Assembly (NCBI GenBank): GCA_014360755.1
Contig: JACIWX010000007.1
Location: 62,001-126,000, forward strand
Source of the DNA: Chloroflexota bacterium
GTDB taxonomy: Bacteria; Chloroflexota; Anaerolineae; UBA2200
Length of the DNA stretch: 64,000 nucleotides
Direction of reading: 5' to 3'
In this document: positions 9,331-18,038 of the stretch, piece after piece
Layout of the letters: every line of letters starts with the position of its first letter
How positions within the stretch are numbered: the first letter of the stretch is position 1
Notes under the pieces: generated by a model
Database searches by the model: none
What the model was told of the DNA's origin: nothing
What the model saw: the letters and a program-made list of their open reading frames with translations, nothing else
Made by a program: the position numbers and the translations under genes

Positions 9331-11772
9331 TCATGGCTGGTGCATCGTGCGGTTGATGATGTCGTCCTGTGTCGCCTTGTCCAGGGTAACGAAGAGCGCA
9401 CTGTAGCCAGCCACGCGCACCACCAGGTCACGGTACTGCTCGGGGTTCTTCTGGGCTGCCAGCAGCGTCTCGGTGGATACCGTGTTGAATTGTACATGCC
9501 AGCCCTTCAAAACCTGGAAACCGCGCAACAATTGCACCAGACGCTGCAGCCCTTCGTCGGTGCGCAGGCTCCCCGGCGATAGCCTCAGGTTCAACAATTG
9601 CGCGATCATCTTGATGGTGGGGAGCTTGGCAACCGAGTGCATCACGGCAGTGGGACCCCTCGTATCCGTCCCATGCACCGGTGAGACGCCCTCCGCAATG
9701 GGTTCTCCTGCCTTCCGCCCATCGGGCGTAGCGCATACCGGCTGCCCCAGCGGGACATTCGCTGAGATGTTGGAAGTGGAGCCGGCGTAGGTGCAGCCAA
9801 TGGGCCCCCGTCCGTAACGCGTAGTGCGGTACGCTTTGATGTCTTCCAAATAGTCGCTCAGGACCCTGGTGGCGAGCCCATCCACTTCATCCAGGTCATT
9901 ACCGTACTTGGGAGCAGAGAGCAGCCGCTGCCGGATGCGCTCTCCTTCCACCCCGGCAAAGTTCGTCGCCAACGCCTCCATGACCTGTTGGGAGGTGAGT
10001 TCTTTGTCCTCGAAAACCAGTTTCTTCAGCGCCATCAAGGCATTGGCTACGTTGGCTAAGCCGGATTGCAATCCACTGACGACATCGTAGACAGAGCCAC
10101 CTTCTTTGATCGTCAAGCCACGGGCGATGCAATCATCCACCAGGGCAGAGCAGAAGGCATCGGGCACCAATTCTTCCAACGCCAAGTCGGCGGTGGTGTC
10201 CATCACGACATGGGCACGGGTGTAAAAGCGGAGCTGGTCGAGAAAGGCGTCGTAGAGCTCATCAAAAGAGCGGAAAGTGAGCAGATTCCCCCGCCCTGGG
10301 TGCAGGCACACCCCTGTGTTGGGGTCGCGGCCATCGTTGTAAGCCAGTTCAAGCACCTTCAGCAGGTTCAGGAAGCTCATACCGGTGTTGCGATAGCCCC
10401 ACTTGCCCGGCACGGCTGCCTCCACGCAGCCCACGATGGCATAGTCGTATGCATCCTCCGGCTTGACCCCTTTTTCCAACAAAGCCGGGATGATGATCTC
10501 GTCGTTTTTCATGGCGGGCATGCCAAAGCCAAGGCGGATGGTGCGCGCACATTCCATCAGAAAACGCTCGGGAGTACGGAGGTGATAGCGCGCAGAAACG
10601 TTGGGTTGCGTCAGGCGGGTTTCTTGGATGGTGCGCAACACCGCATAAGACAGCTCATTCGTGGCATCCTGTCCATCTGGAGTCTGCCCGCCGATGGTAA
10701 CGTTCTGGTAGGTGGGATAACCGATGCCAAAGCGCGTATGAGCCCAAGGGCGGATCTTGTTGACCGAGAACAACTTGAGCCACAGACACTGCAAGACCTC
10801 CAGCATCTCCTCCTCGGTGAGGCGGCCTGCGGCAATGTCTGCCTGGTAAAAGGGGTAGGTGTACTGGTCAAGTCTGCCCATGGAGAAGGAATGGCCGTTG
10901 CTCTCAATTTGCGTAATGAGATGCACAAACCAGGCGGATTGGATCGCCTCGTACCAGGTGCGCGGGGCATGGGCAGGAACCCAGCGGCAGGTTTCGGCGA
11001 TGCGCTGCAGTTCCGCGCGCCGTTGCGGGTCGGATTCCTGTGCAGCCTGGCGTTCTGCCTCAGCCGCGTAGCGGGCTGCGAAACGAATCGCCGCATCTAT
11101 GGTAATGAGCACGCCTTCCAGGAAAGGACGCTTTTTCTGCTCGGCAGCATGGTAAGGATTCAGCCGTTGCAAAGCCTCTTCCGCTTCCTGGCGCACGCCC
11201 AGCAAGCCTTTCTCCATCAGTTTGCGGTAGTTGACAATGATGTGTCCATCGCCTGAAGTGATGTTGCCCCGCCCCGAAATGACGCCGATTTCCTGGGCTT
11301 GACGCACCCAGTCCGGCAGAGTCGCCATAGCGCGGTCGAAAAGCGTGCGCCCGCGCCAGTAGGGCAAAATGTCCTCCAGCAACTCCCGTTTGACTTCCGG
11401 GCTGACCAAAAACTGGTCGGCGGGGCGTGTGGCGAACTCATCCATCTCGGCTTCAATCCAATCCACCGAGTATTCGGGGAAAATGGGGGCAGCGCGGGGC
11501 TTGCTGGCTTGGTTGCCAACGATGAGCTCCCCTTCCCCGATGTAGATGCTCATGTTATCCAACACGTGCGCCAGAGCTTTCGCCCGCCGCAATACCGGTG
11601 GGTCTGCTTCATGGGCACGGTAGGCTTCGGTCACATAGCGCGCTCGCTCTACGCATACTTCGGGCATGGTAGCCAGCAACGCTTCGCGCATGCGTCGGAT
11701 GCGTTCTGTAGTGCCCGCACGGGGGCGGACCATGGTTTCTAAATCTGTCCTTGTCTCTACTTCTGTAGCCAT
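9331..11772 (-). CDS. pflD: Glycyl radical enzyme, PflD-like
   Basis: An 813-residue glycyl radical enzyme. Members use a backbone glycyl radical and an active-site cysteine thiyl radical for C-C, C-O, C-N or C-S cleavage under anoxia. The active-site segment reads YAIVGCVEAAVPGKWGYRNT, with the catalytic Cys followed by Glu. The radical loop near the C-terminus is RVAGYSALFVTL. The Cys-Val-Glu arrangement points to the eliminase/lyase branch rather than true pyruvate formate-lyase, which has two adjacent Cys. The substrate cannot be assigned from sequence alone. It lies 12 bp downstream of its activase. Start MATEVETRTDLE follows GAGAGGGA. Confidence 0.92.
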   Translation of the reverse strand: MATEVETRTDLETMVRPRAGTTERIRRMREALLATMPEVCVERARYVTEAYRAHEADPPVLRRAKALAHVLDNMSIYIGEGELIVGNQASKPRAAPIFPEYSVDWIEAEMDEFATRPADQFLVSPEVKRELLEDILPYWRGRTLFDRAMATLPDWVRQAQEIGVISGRGNITSGDGHIIVNYRKLMEKGLLGVRQEAEEALQRLNPYHAAEQKKRPFLEGVLITIDAAIRFAARYAAEAERQAAQESDPQRRAELQRIAETCRWVPAHAPRTWYEAIQSAWFVHLITQIESNGHSFSMGRLDQYTYPFYQADIAAGRLTEEEMLEVLQCLWLKLFSVNKIRPWAHTRFGIGYPTYQNVTIGGQTPDGQDATNELSYAVLRTIQETRLTQPNVSARYHLRTPERFLMECARTIRLGFGMPAMKNDEIIIPALLEKGVKPEDAYDYAIVGCVEAAVPGKWGYRNTGMSFLNLLKVLELAYNDGRDPNTGVCLHPGRGNLLTFRSFDELYDAFLDQLRFYTRAHVVMDTTADLALEELVPDAFCSALVDDCIARGLTIKEGGSVYDVVSGLQSGLANVANALMALKKLVFEDKELTSQQVMEALATNFAGVEGERIRQRLLSAPKYGNDLDEVDGLATRVLSDYLEDIKAYRTTRYGRGPIGCTYAGSTSNISANVPLGQPVCATPDGRKAGEPIAEGVSPVHGTDTRGPTAVMHSVAKLPTIKMIAQLLNLRLSPGSLRTDEGLQRLVQLLRGFQVLKGWHVQFNTVSTETLLAAQKNPEQYRDLVVRVAGYSALFVTLDKATQDDIINRTMHQP

Positions 11773-11784
11773 TGAAATCCCTCT

Positions 11785-12735
11785 CTAACCACCGATTTTC
11801 ACGTACAAGCCGTGGGCGCGCATGACATCCGCCATCGCTTCTGCTTCTCCTTCTTTCATGGGCGGTATCTCTGCCATGCAATAGCCTCTACCTAGCGCCT
11901 GATATTTCGCCCTGCCCAGAGTATGGTAGGGCAAGAGATGCACCTCGCCAATGCCCAGGCGGGAGGCAAAGTCAGCCAGTTGATGCAAGTGCTCCTCGTC
12001 AGTGTTGAAACCCGGAATCAGGGGGACGCGCAGGATTACCTGCGCTCCCGCCTCTACCAGCCGCCGTGCATTCTCTAGGATGAGTTCATTGCCCACCCCC
12101 GTCGCCTGGAGGTGGCGTTGCGTGTCCATGTGCTTGATATCGTACAGCACCAAATCCAAATAGGGCAGCAATGCTGCCAACACTTCCCAAGCAGCCTGGC
12201 CGCAGGTCTCCAAGGTGGTGTGCAGATGCTCCGCTTTGGCTAGGCGCAAGAGCGCCAGGGCAAACTCGGGCTGGCCGGTAGGTTCGCCGCCGGTCAAGGT
12301 CAGACCGCCCATTACTTGGCTATAGAAGGGGGCATCGCGCAAGGCTTCTTGAAGCACCTCGCCTGCGGTAACCACGCGCCCGATGAGCCGCAGTGCGCCG
12401 GCAGCGCAAACGGGCATACACTGTCCGCAGTGGTCGCAGCGGGACTCGTCGCGCACCACCTTCCCCTCTTCCAGCCGCAACGCTTCCTGGGGGCAAACGT
12501 CCAGGCAATCGCCACAGCCAAAGCAGTTGGCAACAAACACTGCCACTTCCGGTGTGGGGCGCTGCGATTCAGGATTGCAGCACCAATCGCAACGCAGGGA
12601 GCAGCCTTTGAAAAAGACATTAGTGCGCAAGCCTGGCCCATCATGCAGCGAGAAACGCTGGATGTCAAAGATAACGCCCGGCGTTTGCTCCAGCGCGGCA
12701 CGCAAGGCGGGATGGAGTGGCTCTGCTCTCGACAC
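11785..12735 (-). CDS. Glycyl radical enzyme activating enzyme (radical SAM)
   Basis: An activase of about 316 residues that uses S-adenosylmethionine to generate the glycyl radical on the neighbouring enzyme. FKGCSLRCDWC supplies the CX3CX2C [4Fe-4S]-SAM site. It is followed by a bacterial ferredoxin insert with two further clusters (CFGCGDCLDVCP, CDHCGQCMPVC), as in other PflD/choline-lyase-type activases. TGGEPTGQPEF is the GGE motif. The track ORF begins inside the acylase gene. I place the start at a GTG five bases after the acylase stop, giving VSRAEPLHPAL; the exact start is uncertain. The tight spacing suggests co-transcription with the acylase and the glycyl radical enzyme. Confidence 0.9.
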   Translation of the reverse strand: MSRAEPLHPALRAALEQTPGVIFDIQRFSLHDGPGLRTNVFFKGCSLRCDWCCNPESQRPTPEVAVFVANCFGCGDCLDVCPQEALRLEEGKVVRDESRCDHCGQCMPVCAAGALRLIGRVVTAGEVLQEALRDAPFYSQVMGGLTLTGGEPTGQPEFALALLRLAKAEHLHTTLETCGQAAWEVLAALLPYLDLVLYDIKHMDTQRHLQATGVGNELILENARRLVEAGAQVILRVPLIPGFNTDEEHLHQLADFASRLGIGEVHLLPYHTLGRAKYQALGRGYCMAEIPPMKEGEAEAMADVMRAHGLYVKIGG

Positions 12736-12740
12736 TTCTC

Positions 12741-15131
12741 CTACTTCGCCAGCAAGATCAGCAATCCTTCCGCCTTCGCTATGATGTCTTCCTTTTCGTA
12801 CAACATGGGGTGATGCCGGACATCTTGCCAGGAGGCGATCATATCGCCGTAATGTTTGTGCAGGGGCTGGCCAGACTGGCCAGTGGTGTGCTGCGAGCGG
12901 CAGTTGCGCCATTCCCCAACGTCAATGATTTGCCGGTAGGAGGCGACCACACGCACCGTGAAATCGCCGCGTTTATAGCCCGCGTTGTCCACCGTCTCGC
13001 CGCTGCCCCGCGCCGGCACAGGCCCGCGATTGAAAAGGAGGTGGAGCGGCTTGACACTGCCCAGGGGATGCTCAAAGAGCGCGAAATGTACTTTGCCCCA
13101 TGCCCACTGGTCTTCTTTATTGCCAATCAAATCGCCGAATCTCCTGCCCCAGAAGTCCATCGTTTCCGCTATGCTGCGACGCAAGATGTCATCGCGGTTT
13201 TCCACTTCCGGGGTGGAGACATCGTCAAACCAGTCACTGTTCGCGGAAGGGAACAGGTTCAGCAAAGCCGAGGGGAAACCGATGAAATCGCTCTCCTTTA
13301 TCCCAGCCTTTTTCAGTTCATCGCCAAAGGTATTGACCAGGAGCCGCCACAGCAACACTTCCATGATCCCCGCGCTGCCACTATCGCTTTCCAAGCGGCC
13401 GTCCCATTCCCTCAGAAACTTGAAGGCGCGCTCCTGTAGCCAACCTTCTGGCCCCAGTTGCAGCACATAGGGCAGCAATTTTGCCGCCGGGATGGAGTAG
13501 GTATCCGCCTGAATATCGCGGAAGTCATCCACGGTCAGTTTGTCCTTGGCTTGCAAGAGGTCTATGATGCGTTGGGCACGATAGGGTTCTGCCCACTCAT
13601 CGGAGATGAAATAGGGGTAGTCGTCCGGAACGACTTTATGGTTGGCAGTAACGATGTAATGGGTGGGCGGATTGTACACAAAGGGCAATTCCTCAAAGGG
13701 GATATAGCCCGTCCACTCGTACTCACCCGTCCAACCGGGGACGGGCACTAAGCCTCTTCCCTTCGCCCGGATGGGGATATCGCCGGGCATCTGATAGCCG
13801 ATGTTGCCTTCAACATCGGCATAGACAAAGTTCTGCGAAGGGGCTTGCCAATAGCGCAATGCCTCACGGAACTCTTCCCAATTACGAGCGCGATCCAGCA
13901 GGTACACACTGCGCAAAAGTTGACCGCCTTCGAGGGCAGTCCAGCGCAGGGCTAAGACATCCTTCGCTTCGGGGATAACCGGGGTCATAATTGGGCCATG
14001 GCGAGTGAAACGCACGGTCAGTTTCTCTGGCTCCGCACGCCCCTTGACCTTGATTTCCTCTTCGATAACGGTCATGTCTTCCCAAGTGCCCATGAATTCG
14101 TACTGGTTCGGATTGTCTGGGTTAATTTTCTCTACATAGAGGTCCTGCACATCGGGTCCGACGTTGGTCACGCCCCAGGCAATATAGCGGTTATGGCCAA
14201 TGATCACACCCGGTGCACCTGGGAATGAGGCGCCCACGACATCCAAGCCATCGCCTACCAGGTGGATTTCATACCAGATGGAGGGCATTTGTATCCCCAG
14301 ATGCGGGTCATTCGCCAGCATCGGACGGCCGGTGGCTGTTTTGGTGCCGTCTACGACCCAGTTGTTGCTGCCCAGATAGGGCCCGTGCATACCAACCAGT
14401 GCTTTGACCTGCTGATAGCCTTCAAGGAGCTCCTCATCCCAATAGGCATAGCTCTTTGCCTCTGGCGGGATAATAAAAGGACCTTCATCAGGATAAGGAG
14501 GCACTAATTCACGCACTTTGTCCTCGCCGAACACGGAAAGGAGCTTGGCACGCAGGAGTTCCGATTCCCAATTGCCACCCAAGTCCAGGCACATCACCTT
14601 GCCCCAAGCTAGCGTATCCGTAGGAGTCCAGGGTTCTGGCTGAAAACCTAACAGGGCAAATTCCAGCGGCAAGCGGTCACGGTGCGTCGAGATGTAAGCA
14701 TTGACCCCATCCGCATAAGCCTGGAGGCCTGCGATGACCTCAGAGGGCAAGACCGCCAAATCCGCCTGCGCGGCACGGTACAGGCCGATGGTGCGCAGGA
14801 AACGATCGGATTTGAGCGTGGCTTCGCCGAGCACTTCAGAGAGGCGCCCAGCCCCGATGCGCCGGTTGAACTCCATTTGCCACAGGCGATCCTGGGCATG
14901 CACATACCCTTGGGCGAAATAGAGGTCATGTGCGTTGTCCGCAAAGATATGCGGCACGCCCCATTGATCGCGGTATACTTCCACACGGCCTTGCAAGCCG
15001 GCAACGTGCAAGGTGCCATTGGTCTGGGGGAAACTGCGGCGTACGAACAGGTAAGCGAGACTGCTCACGAGCAACACAAGCACCAATACCACCACAAGAA
15101 CGCTCAGCAGGATTTTACGCAGCAACCTCAT
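12741..15131 (-). CDS. Penicillin acylase family N-terminal nucleophile hydrolase
   Basis: A 796-residue exported Ntn-hydrolase that is cleaved autocatalytically into two chains and hydrolyses an amide bond (beta-lactam, N-acyl amino acid or acyl-homoserine lactone in characterised relatives). Residues 6-28 form one hydrophobic signal/anchor helix. The small-chain motif RDQWGVPHIFADNAHDLYFAQGY is conserved. The processing site reads GSNNWVV, with the Ser nucleophile at the new N-terminus, followed by GRPMLANDPHL. VTANHKVVPDDYPY occurs later. Its stop is five bases before the activase start and its ATG is just downstream of the Fur gene. The substrate is unknown. Confidence 0.92.
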   Translation of the reverse strand: MRLLRKILLSVLVVVLVLVLLVSSLAYLFVRRSFPQTNGTLHVAGLQGRVEVYRDQWGVPHIFADNAHDLYFAQGYVHAQDRLWQMEFNRRIGAGRLSEVLGEATLKSDRFLRTIGLYRAAQADLAVLPSEVIAGLQAYADGVNAYISTHRDRLPLEFALLGFQPEPWTPTDTLAWGKVMCLDLGGNWESELLRAKLLSVFGEDKVRELVPPYPDEGPFIIPPEAKSYAYWDEELLEGYQQVKALVGMHGPYLGSNNWVVDGTKTATGRPMLANDPHLGIQMPSIWYEIHLVGDGLDVVGASFPGAPGVIIGHNRYIAWGVTNVGPDVQDLYVEKINPDNPNQYEFMGTWEDMTVIEEEIKVKGRAEPEKLTVRFTRHGPIMTPVIPEAKDVLALRWTALEGGQLLRSVYLLDRARNWEEFREALRYWQAPSQNFVYADVEGNIGYQMPGDIPIRAKGRGLVPVPGWTGEYEWTGYIPFEELPFVYNPPTHYIVTANHKVVPDDYPYFISDEWAEPYRAQRIIDLLQAKDKLTVDDFRDIQADTYSIPAAKLLPYVLQLGPEGWLQERAFKFLREWDGRLESDSGSAGIMEVLLWRLLVNTFGDELKKAGIKESDFIGFPSALLNLFPSANSDWFDDVSTPEVENRDDILRRSIAETMDFWGRRFGDLIGNKEDQWAWGKVHFALFEHPLGSVKPLHLLFNRGPVPARGSGETVDNAGYKRGDFTVRVVASYRQIIDVGEWRNCRSQHTTGQSGQPLHKHYGDMIASWQDVRHHPMLYEKEDIIAKAEGLLILLAK

Positions 15132-15143
15132 TGTGCCCCTCCT

Positions 15144-15596
15144 TTATGGTGATTGTTCCTCTCCACCTTCCTTATGCTTTTGGCAATCCGGACAAACGCC
15201 AAAGACAGCTATGTGTTTCATGGCAGGTTCAAAACCGTACTCTTTGCAGACGCTCTCAAACAAGGGATCGAGGGACGAATCAGGGAGATCTATCACACGC
15301 TTGCAGTGGATACACACGAGGTGATGGTGGGGATGATCCGCGATGTACTCGTAGACATGGCCTTCGCCACCCAGGTCAGTCTCGGCAACTAGCCCCACTT
15401 GCTTCAACCATTGCAGGTTTCGATATACTGTGGGAATAGTAATGGTCGGGTATTGGGGTTTGAGACGCTCCAGCACCTCATTCACCGTCATGTGGCCTGG
15501 GCCAGCCTTGATGATTTCCAAGACTGCCAGGCGTTGTGGTGTCAGGCGATGCCCTTTTTCGCGCAAGCGTCGCGCCGCTTCCCAGTGATGGCTCAC
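15144..15596 (-). CDS. Fur-family transcriptional regulator
   Basis: A 150-residue metal- or peroxide-responsive repressor of the Fur/PerR/Zur family. The winged-helix region (HRLTPQRLAVLEII, TIPTVYRNLQWLKQVGLV) is followed by the dimerisation domain with HHHLVCIHCKRVIDLP. Two CXXC pairs (CIHC and CPDC) form the structural zinc site. The His-rich segment HPHHHLVC could supply the regulatory metal site. PerR, Zur and Fur cannot be told apart here. It lies 12 bp upstream of the acylase gene, so it may share its transcript. The REP-like array occupies its upstream region. Confidence 0.93.
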   Translation of the reverse strand: MSHHWEAARRLREKGHRLTPQRLAVLEIIKAGPGHMTVNEVLERLKPQYPTITIPTVYRNLQWLKQVGLVAETDLGGEGHVYEYIADHPHHHLVCIHCKRVIDLPDSSLDPLFESVCKEYGFEPAMKHIAVFGVCPDCQKHKEGGEEQSP

Positions 15597-15621
15597 GGCA
15601 ATTCTCCAAAGATGTGCGTTT

Positions 15622-15897
15622 CGAGCGCTGAAGCGCTCATGACAAACTAGTTCGTAGTACGCACTTCAGTGCGCGATGAGCGCTGAAGCGCTCACTACGA
15701 ACCCACTGCGCTAAAGCGCTCATGACAAACTAGTTCGTAGTACGCACTTCAGTGCGCGATGAGCGCTGAAGCGCTCACTACGAACCCACTGCGCTAAAGC
15801 GCTCACGACAAACGAGGCTCGTAGTACGCACTTCAGTGCGCGATGAGCGCTGAAGCGCTCACTACGAACCCACTGCGCTGAAGCGCTCATGACAAAC
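15622..15897. repeat. BIME-like array of REP hairpins
   Basis: Three tandem units of about 83-84 bp begin near 15651, 15734 and 15818. Each holds three hairpins: GCGCAC-TTCA-GTGCGC or its shortened form, GAGCGC-TGAA-GCGCTC, and GCGCTAAAGCGC. Tails read ACTACGAAC or ATGACAAAC. The units alternate orientation, as in enterobacterial BIMEs. A single flanking hairpin lies on each side. Confidence 0.85.
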
Positions 15898-15916
15898 GGT
15901 GCGCACGATAAACTTA

Positions 15917-15988
15917 CGCCCCTGGGGCGACTCGAACGCCCGCACACGGCTCCGGAGGCCGCTGCTCTATCCTCTGAGCTACAGGGGC
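15917..15988 (-). tRNA. tRNA-Arg (CCG)
   Basis: A complete cloverleaf on the minus strand. The acceptor stem is GCCCCTG/CAGGGGC with discriminator G. The D-arm is GCTCAGAGGATAGAGC, the anticodon loop CTCCGGA (anticodon CCG), and the T-arm GGGCG-TTCGAGT-CGCCC. Length is 72 nt and CCA is not encoded. It sits between the REP array and a short transposable element. Confidence 0.96.
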
Positions 15989-16041
15989 TATGTCATATTA
16001 TAGTATCGAAACAAGGGAAATGGCAAATGCCGGAAAGTTTT

Positions 16042-16225
16042 GGGTGTAGTTCAACTTCGGGGCAAGAAATGCCTTGCATACGTCTACGCTAAGCGTGAGG
16101 CTACCTCGCCTGGGCATGGGAGCCCAGGCACAGATGCCGCCAGGGAATTGATTCCCTGGCAGGCTCAATGGCAAACGCCGCCGTCCACGCTTATCCATAT
16201 TCTGTCCCCAAACTGAACTACACCC
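16042..16225. mobile_element. Short family-1 element with 8-bp target duplication
   Basis: A 184-bp deletion derivative bounded by GGGTGTAGTTCAACTTCGG on the left and CCAAACTGAACTACACCC on the right. It is flanked on both sides by AAAGTTTT (16034-16041 and 16226-16233), an 8-bp target-site duplication. The interior keeps only CCTGGGCATGGGAGCCCAGG and one CAGGGAAT-type palindrome. No coding capacity, so it would depend on a transposase elsewhere. Confidence 0.88.
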
Positions 16226-16450
16226 AAAGTTTTGTAGATGCTTCGGCGTCGCCTCAGCATGACAAACGGCGGGGAAAAGTCGTCAACGAATGGGATAACG
16301 AATGACGCGCCGCGACAGGTATTGCCATTCGTTTATTCGTGGCGCATTCGTTGATGGCCATCCCCACCCTCTGCGCCCTCCGCGGTGAAACCATGGGGCG
16401 AATACAAGATTCGCCCCCTACGCTTCACCCGACGCAGCACAGTGAAATGC
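16226..16450. repeat. Spacer with inverted CAACGAATG repeats
   Basis: Between the short element and the aldolase gene, TCAACGAATG (16283) and CATTCGTTGA (16345) form an inverted pair around further ATTCGTT motifs. The same motif recurs upstream of the aldolase near 17605. No gene or clear terminator is seen. Confidence 0.5.
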
Positions 16451-17473
16451 CTACGCTACCGCCATCTCCATTTCCGGCGTATAGTTACCGTAGCGTGCTG
16501 CGCCATTGCACCAGGCACGGTGATAGAAGAGTTTTTGTGCCAGAGGGACGTTAGCAGCATCGCCCTTCCATGCCTTCAAGGGCGGATCCTGCAATGCCCG
16601 ACCATACGAGAAGCTCAGTTCCCAAGGCGTGTCGAACATGGCGTTCATGGCATTGAGGTGCTGCGTGGCTTGCTCAGGGCTTTGCCCACCAGACAGGAAA
16701 ACGATACCAGGCACTGCAGCAGGCACGGTGCGGCGTAGACAACGCACAGTCGCTTCCGCTACTTCTTCCACCCCCGCCTGTTGAGGGCAATCCTTGCCTG
16801 AAAGGACCATATTGGGCTTGAGCAGCGTGCCTTCTAGCAATACACGGTGCTCGTGCAAGGCAGAAAATACCGCCCATAGCGTAGCAGCCGTTACTTCCTC
16901 GCAGCGCTCAATGGTGTGATCGCCATCCATCAGCACTTCCGGCTCAACAATAGGTACCAATCCCTGTTCCTGGCACAAGGCAGCGTAGCGAGCCAGCGCA
17001 TGTGCGTTCGCGGTAATGCACGCCATAGTTGGGATGCCAGGCCCAATGGTGATGACCGCACGCCACTTGGCAAACTTGGCTCCCATGCCACGATATTCGA
17101 TGAGCCTTTCACGCAAACCATCCAAGCCCTCGGTGATCTTTTCGCCAGGGAAGCCAGCCATGTCTTTGGCTCCCGTGTCTACCTTGATGCCGGGGATGAT
17201 GCCCTTCTGAGCTAACAGTTGAGGGAATGGCGTGCCGTCATCAGCAGACTGGCGGATGGTTTCGTCGAACAGGATCACCCCGCTGATGTAGGCTTCCACG
17301 CCTGGTGTGGTGAAGAGCATGTTGCGGTAGGCGCGGCGGGTTTCTGGGTTAGAGGGAACATTCACACGTTCAAAGCGCTTGGTGATGGTGCGCGTGCTTT
17401 CGTCGGCGGCCAGGATTCCTTTGCCCTCAGCCACGAGGGCACGAGCGACTGTTTCCAGCTCCTGGTGTGTCAT
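16451..17473 (-). CDS. Class I fructose-bisphosphate aldolase
   Basis: A 340-residue class I (Schiff-base) aldolase of the plant/animal type, splitting fructose 1,6-bisphosphate in glycolysis and the reverse in gluconeogenesis. Motifs include GILAADESTRTITKRF, the Schiff-base lysine segment LEGTLLKPNM, VPGIVFLSGGQSPEQA for phosphate binding, and FSYGRALQ. The start MTHQELETVARAL follows AGGGGGTGC; the extra 27 residues of the track ORF lack a ribosome site. It is monocistronic. A 19-bp perfect palindrome lies directly upstream and may control it. Confidence 0.96.
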   Translation of the reverse strand: MTHQELETVARALVAEGKGILAADESTRTITKRFERVNVPSNPETRRAYRNMLFTTPGVEAYISGVILFDETIRQSADDGTPFPQLLAQKGIIPGIKVDTGAKDMAGFPGEKITEGLDGLRERLIEYRGMGAKFAKWRAVITIGPGIPTMACITANAHALARYAALCQEQGLVPIVEPEVLMDGDHTIERCEEVTAATLWAVFSALHEHRVLLEGTLLKPNMVLSGKDCPQQAGVEEVAEATVRCLRRTVPAAVPGIVFLSGGQSPEQATQHLNAMNAMFDTPWELSFSYGRALQDPPLKAWKGDAANVPLAQKLFYHRAWCNGAARYGNYTPEMEMAVA

Positions 17474-17489
17474 CTTTGCACCCCCTTTT

Positions 17490-17508
17490 GTTATTATGTC
17501 ATAATAAC
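17490..17508. promoter_or_regulatory. Palindromic operator candidate upstream of the aldolase
   Basis: GTTATTATG-T-CATAATAAC is a perfect 9-bp inverted repeat in otherwise GC-rich sequence, ending 17 bp before the aldolase ATG. AT-rich palindromes at this spot usually bind a repressor; it also contains TATTAT/CATAAT -10-like hexamers. The binding protein is unknown. Confidence 0.5.
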
Positions 17509-17824
17509 ATCGTGCGCCGTCAGGACAATCAAAGCGGGCGTCCATGCAACACAATCATACCCCAATTCGTATGAGAAGACAAATCCCTGCGAGGAAGACG
17601 GCCATCAACGAATGGGGGAACGAATAAACGAATGCGCAACGCGAATGATGCAGCGGCATAGGAGCCACCTGGGCGATGGCAGAGCCGCCTCCACATGGGG
17701 CACTTGCCGTATGCTCAGCGCAGCCCGCGCACAACGCGGCTGGACTGTGGTCCAGCCAGAGCAGTATCATAGCGCTCAAGCACTCGCCGTATGCTCAGCG
17801 CGGACCACAGTCCGCGCCTACCTC
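17509..17824. other. Intergenic spacer with repeat fragments
   Basis: Contains the ATTCGTT-type repeat (17605-17640), TGGACTGTGGTCCA-type palindromes and a TCAAGCACTCGCC fragment. No gene is supported. Confidence 0.5.
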
Positions 17825-17992
17825 TCACTGTGCCTTTTCTTCGGCTTTGATGTACTTCTCCGGATCCTTATCGAAAGCCACCTTGCAGCCTTTGGCACAG
17901 AAGTAATACTTCTTGCCTTTGTACTCCGAGGTCGCCGCTGCTTTCTCGGGGTCAATCATCATCCCGCAGACTAAATCTTTAACCTTTTCCAT
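17825..17992 (-). CDS. YHS-domain protein, 55 aa
   Basis: Too short for the ORF track. It reads MEKVKDLVCGMMIDPEKAAATSEYKG and then KKYYFCAKGCKVAFDKDPEKY, a complete YHS domain with three cysteines (CGM and CAKGC). YHS domains bind soft or redox metals and are often fused to or encoded near copper-transporting ATPases, one of which lies 2.5 kb away. GGAGGCTTGACCC precedes the ATG. Its upstream region shares an operator and promoter layout with the hgcAB operon, so the two units may be co-regulated. Confidence 0.9.
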   Translation of the reverse strand: MEKVKDLVCGMMIDPEKAAATSEYKGKKYYFCAKGCKVAFDKDPEKYIKAEEKAQ

Positions 17993-18038
17993 GGGTCAAG
18001 CCTCCTATTGCGTGTTTCGTATTTCGTATTTCGTACAC

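Noticed and set aside
10066-11256. A 396-codon plus-strand ORF
   Set aside because: Antisense to the glycyl radical enzyme, whose catalytic motifs are intact. No domain or ribosome site supports it.
15622-15897. Possible CRISPR array
   Set aside because: The repeats are palindromic hairpins in tandem units with no unique spacers of constant length and no cas genes nearby.
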